Shown: positions 33,451 to 47,700, counted from the stretch's first letter. The stretch is DNA of 64,000 nt from Cristatella mucedo (GCA_009760855.2 WPIO01000004.1:417501-481500); one strand, 5' to 3'. Notes: generated by a model not told the origin, from the sequence alone. A program made the numbers and translations.

Positions 33451-34723
33451 TACCTTTGCTTTTGTAATATATTATCCAGCGCCTCGAACTGTCACATCCC
33501 TTCTAACTTCGGTTGCCTACATTTGCACTTTTATGGCAGCCATGCTTTTCTAATTAAAAGACGATACAGCCTTCCAAGCAGTTAAGGAAAGTTGGAGTGT
33601 CACGAAGAAACTAGAAAGCTTACTGTTTACCTCGGCCCTTGTTAAATGACAACGGAACCCGTTTGTCTCATACCACAATGACATTCAGTTAAACGACCAC
33701 ATCATCTTCACAGTCACGTCTACCTACTTTTAGTGGCCATATTTGAAAAAGAATAAATTCTAGCCTAGCAAGCTGGTTAGTACAATTACGAATCTGAACT
33801 GGGTTTCTTTAGCTCATTACTTGCAGGTCTTTGTTATGTGGGCCTGTGGCTTCTGCTGTAATTAGCAAAGCGCCTGACACTAATGCACAAGCCTCAGCTG
33901 TGGCCAATAGTTAAGCCATTGAAGCAGTGAAGCCTCCGGCCACTAATGCAGTTTATATTTCGTGTCATCCGCTATAATTTATCGAGCTCTTGTATATGTG
34001 CCAGTTGAGAGCACTAAAGAGAGTGTCGTTTACTGTGCACGTGCACCAGCTGTGTCTCCGTGAAACTCCCACTAGAACAGCTACCTCTGGAGACACCGTC
34101 ACACAAAATATTTATGTGTTAGAATACGAAGCTTACAGGTGGTGCAAACTCAACTTTTATCCACTAAACTTTGCAGTAATTAGGCTTGCCTATATACGAA
34201 TAGCGTAGCCAAGCTGGTCTATGCATTTGTAATATCAGGTTTTGGCCTTTATAATTTATTAGTTGCTGGTCTTCCTGCCTGTGCAATAATAGCATACAGT
34301 CGGTGCAAGAATAAGTGTATCTGTAATGAACTTAGGATTGAGTAGCATACTCGTAGCTTATTTAAACTGAATAGAATGTCGGGGAAGCTGCAACAACCGA
34401 TTAGACAACAAAGATATAGGCAAGAGAGTCATCGTCAAAAGTTCCATTAAGATTCAGACAAGAAAAGCTTCGGTGGCTTACTCGTACAACAGTTTCGGTA
34501 GACTATGATGTGCCACATCTGACTCAAAGCCCAATCCAGACGAGCTGCATGTAATGCAACGAAGAAAAGCTACCATAAGCAGCTGCATTATGTGAAGTGC
34601 ATCAGGTATGCACGTGGATGTCATGTAGTGATGCAAAGCATTGGTCAGTAAAAGCTGCAAGTTGGCTTGGATATTTTATTAAATTAAATTGCTGTAATCT
34701 AGTTTAATTAATTTAAATTGCTA
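33451..34723. other. TRIM upstream-type region (unit B)
   Basis: Nearly identical to 8,851-10,121. Non-coding. Confidence 0.55.
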
Positions 34724-35262
34724 AGCAGCCACTGCTGCTGCCCTGCCGGCACAGCTGCTGCAGTAGCTGTGCTAATCGTCCTGCCATAGCAGAGGGCTCA
34801 AAGAGCATACCATGCCCTGCTTGTGATGTACTCATCGACATCAGTTCAGCAAAGCATCAAAATAGTTTCATCGCCGAGTTAGTGAGACGTTTCACAGCCC
34901 TGCAAGATGCTGGCAAGTGCAGTGTCTGCAGAGAGGACGGCAGCAGAGTGCAGCAGCAGTGCACAAAGAACTCGAAGCTACTGGATCTGCTGTGCATCGA
35001 CTGCAAGAAAGCCAAATGCACCGACTGTGCGAGGTAGTGCGAGGGTTTAGGACACCCAGGGCTACAGCCTCTAAAAGGATCAATAGCCGAAAGTCTCTTG
35101 AAGGATGCAAGAGAGAGAATACACCGTCTGCGTGAGTGTTTGCTTAGTAAATCTGAGCGGCTGCTGAAGCCCATGAATCTGGTGAAGGACATCCAATCCG
35201 CTCGTGCACTTCATCTGGACGAGCTGAGAACCAAGAAGAAGTATGTTGTGGAAGCTTTATTG
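34724..35262 (+). pseudogene. Truncated TRIM-like pseudogene, copy B
   Basis: Same structure as the unit A pseudogene at 10,122: no start codon, half RING, in-frame deletion across B-box 1, TAG in the B-box 2 region. Over about 600 bases the two pseudogenes differ at only about five positions by eye, far fewer than the intact genes. Confidence 0.85.
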
Positions 35263-35586
35263 CCAACAACTAAAAGCTGGAGAGATAGCCGCTAAGGCTT
35301 TTCGACAGCTACATTCGCAGTTAATGAGGCTGTTGACTAAGCAAGCCCAAACTTGGTGCTTTTACTCCTAGAGTAGTCGTTTAGCACACCTCGCATAGTC
35401 AATAGATTGCCTTGCATAACCATTTGTAGCACAACTTGCATGAGCGTTTTTTGATATATTTAGTCAGAATTCGGGTGAGGAAATGCCTACGACTCATTGT
35501 CAGCTCATTATCGCCACCTAGTCATCGCCAGGTGTAGCCACCGTCTACTTACCGGTCTAGCTTCTAAGAACAAGTTATATAATCGA

Positions 35587-36295
35587 TAATAATAATACAT
35601 TTGCTTTAATACCCTTTGATAACTCAATTACTTTCTAGGCACTTTAAATTTGCTCCAAAGTGAACACGATAGAACGGTTAAAAAAGAATAACTTGGTGAG
35701 GGGTGGCATGCACAGGGTCAGCATGCAACTATGGTTAGTAGCAGCATGCACAGTGTCAGCACCCAAAAGCCCAAACAAAGAATGATCATTCGGACTCACT
35801 AATTCCTATGAAAAATATATGCGTTTACAGTTTCTTTTTAAATGTGGTTGATTCACGGATGTTGTAACTTAAGTCGGAAGTGAGTTCCAGGCTTCGGGAG
35901 CACACGAACTAAATTTACGATCTCCTATGGATTCGAGATTCGTACGAGGTATCTGTAAACGCTTCGATTCTGAAAAGAGGGTGGTACGATTTTTAGCTTG
36001 GTGGGTGAGTAGATGTGATTGGTAGGCTGGAGCCAAATAAGGAAGGGACCTAAAAGTGAGTAAGACAAAAGCTTGAAGTCGATGCGTGTATCGACTGGGA
36101 GCCAGTACAGATCGGTGAGAAGTGGTGAGATGTGGCAATTGCGTTGCTCATGACAGACAAGCCAAGCTGCAGAGTTTTTCACGAGCTGTAAACGCCTGGT
36201 TGCACAGGCAGGTAGACCAGCAAGCAGTGAGTTACAGTCGTCAAGACGGGATGGCAAAATGCATGGACAAAATTAGATGTGCTATCCCTGTCAAG
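35587..36295 (-). mobile_element. Old L2 family I fragment, antisense (unit B)
   Basis: Counterpart of 10,985-11,690 with the same degenerate tail and C-terminal remnants (ISPLLTDLYWLPVDTRIDFK). The 35,262-35,587 gap before it is featureless and nearly identical to A. Confidence 0.8.
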
Positions 36296-37728
36296 CAAGC
36301 CGACGGCATGTTGCTGTACCTTTGCTTTTATCATTTAGTCTCCAGCACCCCATACCTTCACATCCCTTCTAATTTCGGTTGCCTACATTTGCACTTGTAT
36401 GGCAGCCATGCGTTTCTAATTAAAAGACGATACAGCCTTCCAAGCAGTTAAGGACGAAGGGAGTGTCACGAAAAAACTTGAAAGCCTAACGTTTACCTCG
36501 GCCAGAGCATTCCTTGTAAAATCACTATAAAACCAGCTTGTCTCGTTCCACAATGACATTCAGCTATATGACCACCTCAATGTTCTTAGTCAAGTCTACC
36601 TACTTTCAACTGCAGTATCTGGCAAAATAAATTCTGGAGTTGCATAATCGTATCCGTGTACAACTGGATAGAATTTCGGCAAAGCCACAACAACCGGTAA
36701 GAGAACACAGATATAGGCAAAAGAGTCAGTCAAAATTTTCGCTAGGATCCAGACAGCAAAGGTTTCGGTAAAATACCCATGCAATAGTTTCGGTAGACTA
36801 TGATGTGCCACATCTGACTCAAGCCCTATGCTGACGAGCTGCATGTAATGCAATGAAGCCAAGCTACCATAAGCAGCTGCTTTAGGTGAAGTGCATCAGG
36901 TATGCTTGTGGATGTCATGTAGTGATGCAAAGCTTAGGTCAATAAAAGCTGCAAATTGGCATGGCTGTAATTAATGGCTCATTTATCGGTTGAATGTGTG
37001 TTATGGCCTCTCAAGGAAATTTGATATCATTTGAATAACTTCTCAGCAGCTCTAGGCATAGGCATCGGTTAGAATCCCAGAGTGTAATTCTCATGCTGAT
37101 CTACTGCTGCGCTTTGCTACTGACATTTAATTTAATGTTATCGCTCAGCTACTGCTTTCTGCCTATTCTATGCTTGGCTACTCCTATACACCAATCAACA
37201 TCCTATTAGATACAGGTACGTAAGCAGACATTCGTGAGTACTGCTTGAAGTATGTAGACTCGGTGTTTTTATTCTTTTGCGTTTTTATTTGCCGTCACCC
37301 TTGCCTGCGACTTACACGAATACCTGTATATCACAAGACCAGGCTCCGACAATGCTCTCAAGTCAAGCAGGGTACTCCGTACTGGGTGTGAGCCTGCAAT
37401 TTAACATCCAACTTCAGCAAAATTAGTAGTTGGCTATAAAGTTATGCAAGCATCGTGACTAAGGAGACAATAAATTACAAGTGCTGACGATGCCCAGATG
37501 CTGTTAGCAGAGTTGCTACATAAAGCCAGGTAACGCAATCAAGTAGCATCTCTCAAAAGAGTATCTGGTCAAAATGGTCTGCCCTGCTGGCATTATTTGT
37601 TAAGCATATCTGCTCTGGAATGGTTCACGTTACATCCATCCCTTGTTGTTAAAATCTGCCTACATCACCTACATTTTGTGTTGTTGATATGTCAGCTGGG
37701 TTTATGTCGTTCTTTCCTTAGGTTAGCC
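36296..37728. other. Upstream region of TRIM gene B
   Basis: Nearly identical to 11,691-13,124. Carries the same tataaa and pre-ATG acceptor-like tract (tctttccttag). The donor-like gtgagtaag of A reads gtgactaag here. An in-frame extension upstream of the ATG exists only because a stop was lost (GGGTTTATG for GGGTTAATG), and it begins without an ATG, so it was not used as the start. Confidence 0.35.
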
Positions 37729-38824
37729 ATGGCACAAGAGCTTCAAGTGTCCCGACTAGCATCGATAAACACAGACCTGTTATCTTGCATCGTCTGCAAA
37801 CAAATTGCTGAGCAGCCACTGCTGCTTCGATGCCTGCACGGCTGCTGCAGTGGCTGCGCTGATAGTGCTGCCATAGCAGAGGGCTCAAACAGCTTACGAT
37901 GCCCTGCTTGTGACGTACTCACCGACATCAGTTTAAAAAAGCATCACAATGGTTTCATCGCCGAGTTGGTGAGACGTTTCAAAGCCCTGCAAAATGCTGA
38001 CAAGTGCAGTGCCTGCAGAGAGGATGGCAGCCTGGACGAGCTAGCAGATGTCTGGTGCATGCAGTGCCAGAGATCCTTGTGTGCAGCCTGCTTACCTGGC
38101 CATAACCGATACAACAAGAGTCATGCGTCTGTTTCGCTGGAACAGATCACGAGCCTGAACGAATTGTTGCAAGCAGCAGTGCAACAGCAGTGCAGGCAGC
38201 ACTCGATGCCGCTGGATCTGCTGTGCATCGACTGCAAGAAAGCAGCTTGCACCGACTGTGCCAGGCAGTGTGAGGTCTCAGGACACTCGATGCCACAGCT
38301 GCTGAAAGGACCGAAAGCCAAAAGTCTCTTGAAGGCCACGAGAGAGAGAATAAGGCATATGCATGAGCATTTGCTTAGTAAGTCTGAGCAGCTGCTGAAG
38401 CCCCGGAATCTGGAGAAGGACATCCGATCGGTTCGTGCAGTTCATCTGGACGAGCTGAGAACCAAGAAGAAGTATGTGGTGGATGCTGTGAGCAAAAGCT
38501 TTGATGATTCTGAGAGCAAGCTTAAGGACTGCTATGACCAGCTCGAGGACAGTGCTGCTGCCCTGCAGAGCCTGGCCGAGCAGCTGCACCAGTCACTGCA
38601 GCATGCATCCGAATATGCCAGCAGCCTGACTGACTCGGCCGGTGACCCGGATGTATTGGACCAGCAGGTGGCCTTGCAGTCACGTCTCGAGGTGCTGGTT
38701 AAGCAGATGGATGGATTCAGAGATATCCCGGATGCTGGCAAGCTTGTGGAACTGAGTGGCTCTCTGCCTAATGACATAAATAAAGTGGTATCCTCGTGGA
38801 TAGGAACTCCAAAGCTGACCACAG
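37729..38824 (+). CDS. TRIM-like RING/B-box/coiled-coil protein B, exon 1
   Basis: Paralogue of the gene at 13,125, with the same exon length (1,096 nt) and phase. All RING and B-box zinc ligands listed for gene A are kept. About 50 of 365 residues differ by eye, clustered after the RING, in B-box 1 (SPYK against SLDE) and in the first half of the coiled coil; the stretch from SLAEQLHQ to LVKQMDGF is identical. Donor ccacag/gtagct as in A. Unspliced reading would end at 38,877. With exons 38,935-39,003 and 42,195-43,147 the product is 705 aa. Likely an E3 ubiquitin ligase; target unknown. Confidence 0.88.
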
Positions 38825-38934
38825 GTAGCTGCTTGCGAAACAATGCAGTCTGCGGGTTGCTTGGCTCAACTCGCTGACATGCAAATCTTGCCGATGTTCT
38901 GCAATTGCAGCCCTTAAGATTGTGTTTCTTGCAG

Positions 38935-39003
38935 ACTGCCTTGGCGGAATCCTCGCCGAAGTCATCGCCGTTAAGGGCAGTGCTGGAGGTGATGATGTTG
39001 CTG
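38935..39003 (+). CDS. TRIM-like protein B, exon 2 (69 nt)
   Basis: Acceptor tttcttgcag, donor gtgagc, phase 1 at both ends. Linker peptide almost identical to gene A (one Gly to Ser change). Confidence 0.7.
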
Positions 39004-39221
39004 GTGAGCTGATATCTTGATGCAACATGCTAACCGAAAAAATTGTAATGCCGAGCAAATAGTTTTGAAGGTATTTAGTTATGAGAAATTCTCTTTGGAT
39101 TCCTCGCCTGCTAACCCCATGCATAGTTGATGGACTGCTGCCATTCCCTTGAGTGACTTTTTGCTTTACATAACACATTCTTATGGTATTCAGCTTTCCA
39201 CAGTTTCATTTATTTGAGTAG

Positions 39222-39277
39222 GCCAGGTCATTGCCGACCGGACGACGATCGAATGCCCTTTACCTGTGCATGAATGA
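39222..39277 (+). CDS. TRIM-like protein B, possible alternative last exon
   Basis: 56-nt phase-1 exon after a tttgagtag acceptor, ending in CPLPVHE and TGA. It would give a 406-aa form without propeller, as in gene A. The first residues differ (GQVIADRT against GKLTADGM) but the end is conserved. Confidence 0.4.
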
Positions 39278-39768
39278 AGTTCACGTTGTGCTGCTCCAAG
39301 ATGAAGCTTATTGATGCTGTCGGGTCGGTATTCAGCTACGAGTAATTACTAAATTGGATGGTCGTTCGGATATAGGAAAGGTGTTATTGAGCTTGAATTA
39401 TTTACCTTTCATTTAACCATAACTTGGGCTAAAAAATAATGGGTAAATATGCCATTGGTTGATCTTTGCAAGGACTTATAATGCCTGCCTTGATTGAAAC
39501 ACCCACCAGTCTTGTCTCCAGTACGACTTCAGCCAACATTTTCTTTAAGTTTTCCTGTTTCGGTATTAGTTCGATACTTGGGGTTGCCGTCTGACAAAAA
39601 TACCCAGATTTAGTAGTGCACTCATGATGGCAGTATGTGGAGTTATGTAAGCTCATTATTTCTTGGGATGCTACTGTGCTGCTCCCATCCGGCCTCTCCA
39701 GCTGCTGAGTGATTTGTAGCAACAAATCTATAGTAGCGTATTCCTATTTATAAACCTATTAGCAGAAG

Positions 39769-40063
<295 letters not shown>

Positions 40064-40676
40064 AAAAGAAGCAGATATGAACGTCGTATCTATTGGATCA
40101 GATAGTGGTTGTAAACGCCCTGATGATCAGGAGTTCTGCTGGCCATCGCATGCCAGTGCTTTTGCTGACAGATGCTACTGTATAGGAATGCTATGCTATA
40201 AATAGAGAGTTAAGACAGTTATAAAGTAGACATTCAGATTAAGAATGTGGAATTTCAATGAAGATACATGGTCATTCTCTGTTGCTAGTTATTTGACTAA
40301 CAAGGGTTACCTATAAAGTGGTAGGTAAAGAAATGAGGGGTAATTTGTAAGGACATAGCGACCAAGGACGGGTTAAAGCGAAGCTGAAAATGGAAAATTG
40401 AGTTTAAACACGTTTAAGCAATCTCAGTTACCCCTGGCTTTACCGTACATCGTTCTACCGATTGATTGTTGGCTATTGCTATTCCAGCAACCCGGGTCTT
40501 GTTGTCTTTTGCAATGAGCATGAGTGTGCTGCAGCCGAATGCATATATACTGCTCGAGTCGAGCTGTACTGCTTGGATTCTTGGTCCAGTTATAAGCAAT
40601 TGTGTTGCTACCGTTCCAGAAAAATTTAATTACGTAGAGCAATAAGTACATCTCTTAGGGGCTCTATGCACTTATG

Positions 40677-40679
<3 letters not shown>

Positions 40680-40713
<34 letters not shown>
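40680..40713. repeat. (TA)n microsatellite
   Basis: Short pure TA run at the place where unit A has (AC)n. Confidence 0.9.
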
Positions 40714-40715
<2 letters not shown>

Positions 40716-42194
40716 CTAATATTTACGTGATTGCTATTACATGCAGAGCTGCCACAGTGGCAGCTGCTTAAGGTGTCAGATCTGAAAGTGTATCTGTTGC
40801 TGCATCACACATCGGTCTGGACTAATGGGGGAGTGAAAGTGCAGCATGCAGCTCATCAGTAGCATGCTGCAGTGCTAGTAGATGGCCCAATGCTTGTGTT
40901 GCCTTTATCTGAGATTTGAACGGGAAGTAGTAAACCTGGAAATGAAGATAACCCAAAGTGGCATGGCATCGGAAGTGATCATGTAGCATCGTTGTGGTCC
41001 CTGGAAATGTTAGTGGCTGTGCATTTAGACTGGGTCCATGCAAATCTATTTTTAATTGTTAATAATTGCTTTGTAATTTAATTTTAATTAATCCATGCAA
41101 ATCTATTGCAAATTAGACTGAGGCGAATTGTGACTTTGTTTCAACCAGCAATCCAATCATGGTCTGTGAATGGGAGTGGGGGCAATGAAAGTGTAAATGC
41201 ACCGGAAGTCACTGTTTTAATGAGTGTGTGTATACTGCAGCCGTATGCATCTGTAGTAGTTGGATTTTTGGTGGAGTTATAATGCGAAGCAGTTTTTTTG
41301 CAGCCTTTCCAGAAAAAATTCAGTTTCATCGAAATATATCATTATCTCATTGATTTATGATAATATTTACTAGTGTTTACTTAATTGCTGTTAGAGACAG
41401 AGCTGCAGCTCTGGCTCGTCCGTTGTGGATTTGGAAATGCAGATAACCAAAGGCACCATAGCATCGAGAAAGAGAGAGTGTGAGAGAGAGAGAGAGCATA
41501 AAAGCATGTTTCGGTTCCCTGGAAATGTCTGTAAATGAGAACTTGGTCTGCGTCCATGCAAATCTCCATTGCTGTGATAGTAGAGACCATCGTATTTTGG
41601 TGGTGCATCAGTGCTAGGTGTAGGAGATGAGACCATCGTTTGGCTGTGTGGCTTACAGAGGGCCAGGGAGAAGTTGACTTAAGCTACTGCACTCACCGTG
41701 TCTGCTGTTATGATTCAGCTTAGCATGCAGAAGTAAGTGTAGTTAGGGTAGAAATTAAAAGGCTGCAAATAAGACCAAAGTTTTTGCAGCAGTGCATTCA
41801 AGCGATGCAACCTAATACTGTACTTCAGTTTATTTTTTGAGCATGATACAGCATAATACAATGACCTGCCAACTTGAGCAGCATTGTGCATTAAGGACAT
41901 ACAATTATAAATTGCCTTATCGAATTAAACATAGACAAAGTGAAGCAAATGTATCAACAGCATTCACAAACTTTGCAACTTTGTTTCCACCAAAACTGAG
42001 TTGTTTTTCCGATGGTTCAGTGTAGAAGCAGTCGTTCACTCGGTCTTGCCATAGATAGCATTGTGAATTTACAAGAAATATTCATCTATTCATTAATTCT
42101 TTAATTTATTCAAGAATTGCTTACTTATTCATTGCTTACTTATTCATTCTGACGCACTCTGCACAGCTGCTGCTGCTGCCTGTATTCAATGCAG

Positions 42195-43147
42195 CGTTCG
42201 TTGTAGCAGAGGAGCAGCCAGCGCTGCACTTCGGCCGTGCCTCCAGCAGCTTCCAGACGCCTGTCCCTTGCCGCGACCTGTCTGTGACGTCAGAGGGCCA
42301 TCTGCTACTGGCTGCTTTTGAGCATGGCCTGAAGGAATACAGCAAGAATGGCAGCGAGCTGAGCGTCTGGAAACCTATGAGGCGATGCAACGGAGAGGAT
42401 GACTTGGTTATTTCAGTGCAGTCTCTGCAGGATGGACGAGCTGTTGTAGGCGTGCATTACTCACAGCTTGTCCTGCTGCTCACACGCAGCTCTGCTGGTG
42501 CTGGTGCTGCTGCTGCAGGGGACTGGCAGTGGCTCGAGGACAAGCGTGTCGCTGTGCTGCAGTCACCTCCCTGGAAGCTGTCCGTACTCGGTGACCTGCT
42601 CGCAGTAACCGAGACCAGACTCAATGACCAGCAGCAGTGGTGGCCTGGCCCAGGGCTGCAGCTGCTGCAGCTGAGCACGGGGCAGCTGCTGTATAGCAGG
42701 AAGTACGATTATGACATAGAGGGTGTGGCTCTCACTGCTGCTGCTCTGGTCACTACGAGCAGAGACAATGTAAAGCTGGACGACGGCAGAGAGCTGGACA
42801 TCGTGGACAGCTACAGTCACCGAGGCAACAGACTATGGAGACACGAGCTGAGCAGCAAGGAGGCAGTAGGAGGCGTCTGTACTGCAGGCAGGCTCGTGTA
42901 CATGGCTGTGCAAGGGAGGGGAGACAGGAGGAGCAGGGACTGTGTGAGGGTGCTCAGTGCAGAGAGTGGTGAAGGAAGGAAGGATCTACAGCATGTCCTC
43001 TCCTACAGCATCCACGGACTGGAGTGGCCGATATGTCTGTCACTCAGAGACAGAGGACATAGGACCGTGTTAGCAGTGCTCGGCCAAAACAGAGCAATCA
43101 AGCAGTCCAGGAATGTGACCGTGTACCCTGCAGCAGACAGCAGCTGA
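42195..43147 (+). CDS. TRIM-like protein B, last exon, probable beta-propeller domain
   Basis: Acceptor ttcaatgcag, phase 1. About 317 codons to the TGA at 43,145. Aligns along its length with the gene A exon (SVTSEGHLLLAAFEHGLKEY, LAVTETRLNDQQ, VALTAAALVTTSRD), but with many more substitutions than exon 1 and small length changes: an extra GAGAA near residue 100 and EGRKDLQH near residue 267. Propeller-like; exact family unclear. A possible poly(A) signal (aataaa) lies at 43,284. Confidence 0.75.
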
Positions 43148-44710
43148 GAGCAGACGATGCTGGGATGAAGCTGAGAAGTTGAGGATGAAGGATGAGGGGA
43201 GAAGGACCACAGCTGTCGTTCGGGTATAGGAAAGGTGGTATTTAGCTTGCGTTTTTAATCTTTCATTTAGACTCGGGATCGAAAATAAAAGAAAATAACA
43301 TGTCAATGCGCCACAATTGGCATCTCTTTGCTAGAACTTAAAATGCCCGCCTGGATTGAAACAGCCGTCTCGTCTTCACACGACTTCAGCCAACATTTTA
43401 TTTTAGCTTTTGTATTATAATAATAATAATGGAAATATCAATAATACATTAACTCTAGCTCCCTCAGAGAACCCAATCTCTTTCTAGGCACTTCTCATTT
43501 GCTTTAGAGTAAGCATGATTGAATGATTGTCGTTGATCCTTTGTACAACACTGACAAGTCTTTACTTATAAGTTACAGACCGTCTGCATTTACTGTCTTG
43601 AAATGGCGGAAAATCCAGCAGACTATCAGCAGTATTGCCATGTCAGCTGTCATTAAGGAAGGGATCACATGTGTTTGGGTAGTTGTTTGCTACTTGGGGA
43701 TGCCTTCAGGCAAACATACCCAGATAAAGTACCGCATCTCATCCTTGCAGTATATGGAGTCATAAGCATCATCTCTTGTACTCGACTAGCTGCTTACGAA
43801 CTATGGTAGATTACAGTCCTGCCTCATGTGATTTTTATTAGCAGAATCCAAGCTTTGTTCTAAACGGGGTGTAGCAGCTTCCAAGTGGGTATCGAACTAG
43901 GCCACAAACACAATGCACCTAACTGTGCTGCTAGTCTCAGGCTATGCCACCGACTACTAAAGAATTCGCAAACCGTGTTTCGGGCTTATCGATTTTAACA
44001 CACGGAGCTTCATCTGCTGTCTGCACGTGTGTGTGTGTGTTTGAGTGGGTGTGTGTGTGTGCTACATCTTTCTCCTTGTCGCCCTTGATGTCTTGTAGTA
44101 ACAATAGTATGTTCAAGCCTGTTTCCGAATTACAAATCTCAAGTTCCTGCCTCGGAGCAGTCATAGCTCTCAGCAAACCACTGGTCAGCTATTACGTTTC
44201 CGGTAGATAATTCAAACATTTGCTCCACTCTCGTTAAACATCTGCCTCTGGGTATCCAAGCCCTTAAGACTAGCACGTCCAAATGCAGCAATGTTGTGCT
44301 CAGTCGCCAGTACTGGCTCGTAACCTGCTCGACCTGAGCTAATTTTAATTTTCTGCTTAATGAAAAAGCCGCGCCGTTCTTAAATTCGCATAATTTCTGC
44401 ATAACATATCATACAAATGCACGGCTCAAACAATTATGTCAAACCACACAAATTTGGTCAGAAGTACAAAGTTTGGTAAACTATGCACGAATCAACCTTC
44501 AAATGATGCAATGCCGCCTCCCTTCAGTCTACACTGGCGCCACATCGGCTAAATACCTCTTGGTCAGATCACTCAGCGGCAAAGAGCTTGGGAGTAATTC
44601 AAACGACTAAGATATTTAAATCATGCTGAACTTTTCAGCTTATCTGCAATTTATCCTTATCAGCTACTGCTTCGCGGGCCTTGTATCTAACTCTTGACTG
44701 CACGTACCTT
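43148..44710. other. Downstream flank of TRIM gene B
   Basis: Mostly non-coding. 44,407-44,710 matches A 19,510-19,790. Contains an L2 tail fragment (listed separately) and a short interrupted TG/GT stretch at 44,026-44,062. No gene recognised. Confidence 0.45.
43416..43515 (-). mobile_element. L2 family I tail-only fragment
   Basis: (ATA)n plus antisense degenerate hairpin tail (ctccctcagagaacccaatctctttctagg) and a little 3' UTR. Confidence 0.6.
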
Positions 44711-47700
44711 TATAATAATAATAATAATGCACTTGATAAAGTGCCCACAGCAAACTCAATCTCTTTCTAGGTGGTTTAAATTTGCTGCAAAGGGAAATAC
44801 TATTGAATGGTAAGTAATATAGTGCTTGATACACGAACAACATGAATTACATGGTTAGTGGCAGCATGCCTAGTGTCAGCACGCATAAGCACATGAAGGA
44901 CGAATCACAGCGACCCACCAAATGATGTCCTTAATAGGTGTGATTTTAAGTTCTTTGTAAATGTGGTCAAGTCAGGGGAAGTACTAACGCAAGTCGGGCG
45001 GGAGTCCCAGGCTTTGGGAGCATACGAACTAAATGCACGGTCTCCAAAGAATTTGAGGTTTGTACGAGGTATTGGCAGATTGTTGGATTCCGAAAAGCAG
45101 GTGGTACGATGCTTGGCCTAGTGGGAGAGTAGATCTGAGAGATAGGCTGGAGCCAAATAATGAAGTGACTTAAAAATGAGCAACAATACCTTGACGTCGA
45201 TCCGTTGCTTGACTGGTAGCCTGTGCAGGTCGGCGAGGAGTGGTGTACTGCGGCAACTGCGACGCTCACACAGACAACCCTGCTGCAGAGTTGTGCACCA
45301 GCTGCAATCGCCTGATCGCACATGCTGGTAGGCCAGTAAGCAGTGAGTTGCAGAAGTTGAGACGGCATATCACGAATGCATGGACCTACTTGGATGTGGT
45401 ATCCTTATCTAAATAGGCCCGAATTTTAGCAGTGTTATGCAGCTGAAAGTAAGCAGATTTGACTGTGGAGATGATGTGGTCGTCTAACGAGAGGTCACTT
45501 TGGAACATGACACCTATATTTCGAGCTGATTCAACTGGAGATATGCTGGCAGAGCCAATTTTGAGCGTCAGCCTTTCCAATTTCTGAATCACGCTGGGTT
45601 TGACGATAACTAGTAAGTTTGTTTTATCATCGTTTAGTTTTAGAAAATTTGCTGCCATCCATGTGCGGATGTCATCAATACATGCAGCAAGTGAGTTGAG
45701 AGAATTTGAGGTCCTCGAAGGCTGGGACGGATCAAAGCAAAGGTACAACTGAGTGTCATCCGCATAGAAGTGAAAGCCTAGATTGTGCTTGGCAATCACA
45801 TCAGCAAGAGGGAGAGCATAAACCGTGAAAAGAACCGGACCTAGCGAGGAGCCCTGAGGTACCCCATATTTCAGAGGTACCTCGGATGATCTTTGCCCAT
45901 TCGCATCATTACTCTGGAGTCTGCCACTGATGTAGGACCTAAACGATTGCAGAGCAGTGCTACTCATGCCCAGGCAAGATGAGAGGTGCTCTAAAAAAAC
46001 TTTGTGATTGATAGTATCAGAAGCTGCCGAAAGATCAAGCAAAACAAGCAGAGACACTCTGCCAATGTCTGCATTCCTAAGTAGTTCATTGTATACACTA
46101 AGCAACGCTGACTCTGTGGATTGATTAGCTCTAATGCCAGACTGGAACGTACTAGCGAGGTTTGTAGTTTGATATATGAGTTCAGCTGGTCTGCCACGAC
46201 CCGTTACCGTGTCTTTGATAGGAATGGTAGGAGGGAGACTGGGCAGTAGTTGCTTAAGTTCTCTTGGTCTAGTGTCGCTTTCTTGAGACGTGGCCTAACT
46301 ACAGCTTTTTGGAAAGATGCTGGGACATGACCTGAGGCTAATGACATATTAGTGATGTTAGTTATGCATAGCAGCACCAGATCAATGTAGCTTAGGAGTA
46401 GGACAGTGGGAATATGGTCCAGAGGACTTGTTGTCTTCTTTGATTGGGATACGAACGGACTAGATCACTAGTGACCTGCTTAAATGTAGACATCGAGGTG
46501 CAGCTAGGAATCGGGAAACAGCATACTAGTGGAGATGCTGTCATCGCAGGGATGGACTCCTTGATCTTGTCTATCTGCTGCACAAAAAATCGAGAGAAGC
46601 GACTGGCTATATCATCACAAGGATCGTCAGGTAAGGAGCGGTTGACGAGATGGTTGATCGTCGACATCAGCATTTTTGGATTGTGCATCTGTGATTCAAC
46701 AATGTTTCTATAGAAGCTTATAATGATAATAATAAGAATGCACTTGACAAAGCACCCTCAGATAACTTAATCTCTTTCTAGGCGCTTTACATTTGCTGCA
46801 AAGAGAAGCTAGTCTTGGCCTTTACTAGGATCAATTGGTACGACCTACAGTAGTCTTCATATGTCTGTCGGTGGACAGTCAGTCCTGATCTTTTGTCTGC
46901 TTTTTCAAGCTTGTGCTTAGTAGACCTGGCTAGTTTAATGTCTGTGGTAAACCATAGACCGTCTGGGCGAGGGCGCACAGTGCGCTATGTCTGAGGTGCA
47001 AACTCGTTGAGCGTGTCAGCTAGTGTCGTGTTGTAGATATCTACCAATGATTACAGATTGGAGGGAGGACTGGGCAGCAGAGGTGAAGCAGATATTTTCG
47101 CACGGACAGCATCAATGTCAAGGGTCTTGAGGTTTCGCGATTCATAGGTGATTTTAGAGGAAGACGTTGGCACAAGCAGTAGATTGAATGAGATCTACAT
47201 GTGGTCAGATAAGCAGGATTTGATAATAATTGGTGATGACAAAGTGCAGTTGTATGAGAAAATCTGGTCGAGTCTGTGACCATTGATGTGAGTAGGGCCA
47301 TGCACATGAGCCACAAGAGACAATGAGTCGGTCAAAGCATGAAATTCGGTTCTGAAAGCGTCAGATAAGCTATCAAAGGGAACGTTGAAATCTTCCATAA
47401 CGAGGAAGGATCGATTTCTTGCACACAGAATGGAAATGAGATCGGAGAAATCTGAGATAAGGAGGATTTGGTACCTAGTGGGCGATTCACTACTGCCACT
47501 ATTGGTAGCTTGTTTTTGGATGAGACCAAGACAATTGATTGAAATGAATGCTTCAAGGGTACTGCACAAGGCTTGAAGTTGAATTTCGAGCGAACAATAA
47601 CAGCAACTCCACCTCCAGTTTTGATCGATCTAGGGATGTGAAAGAACTAGAAACCAGATGGGGTAGCGTCTTTAATTGTCGGGCAGCTTATCGATTTTAG

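Noticed and set aside
37597-37728. N-terminal extension of the TRIM B frame
   Set aside because: It begins without an ATG, is not open in gene A, and the shared start at gccATGG fits the family.
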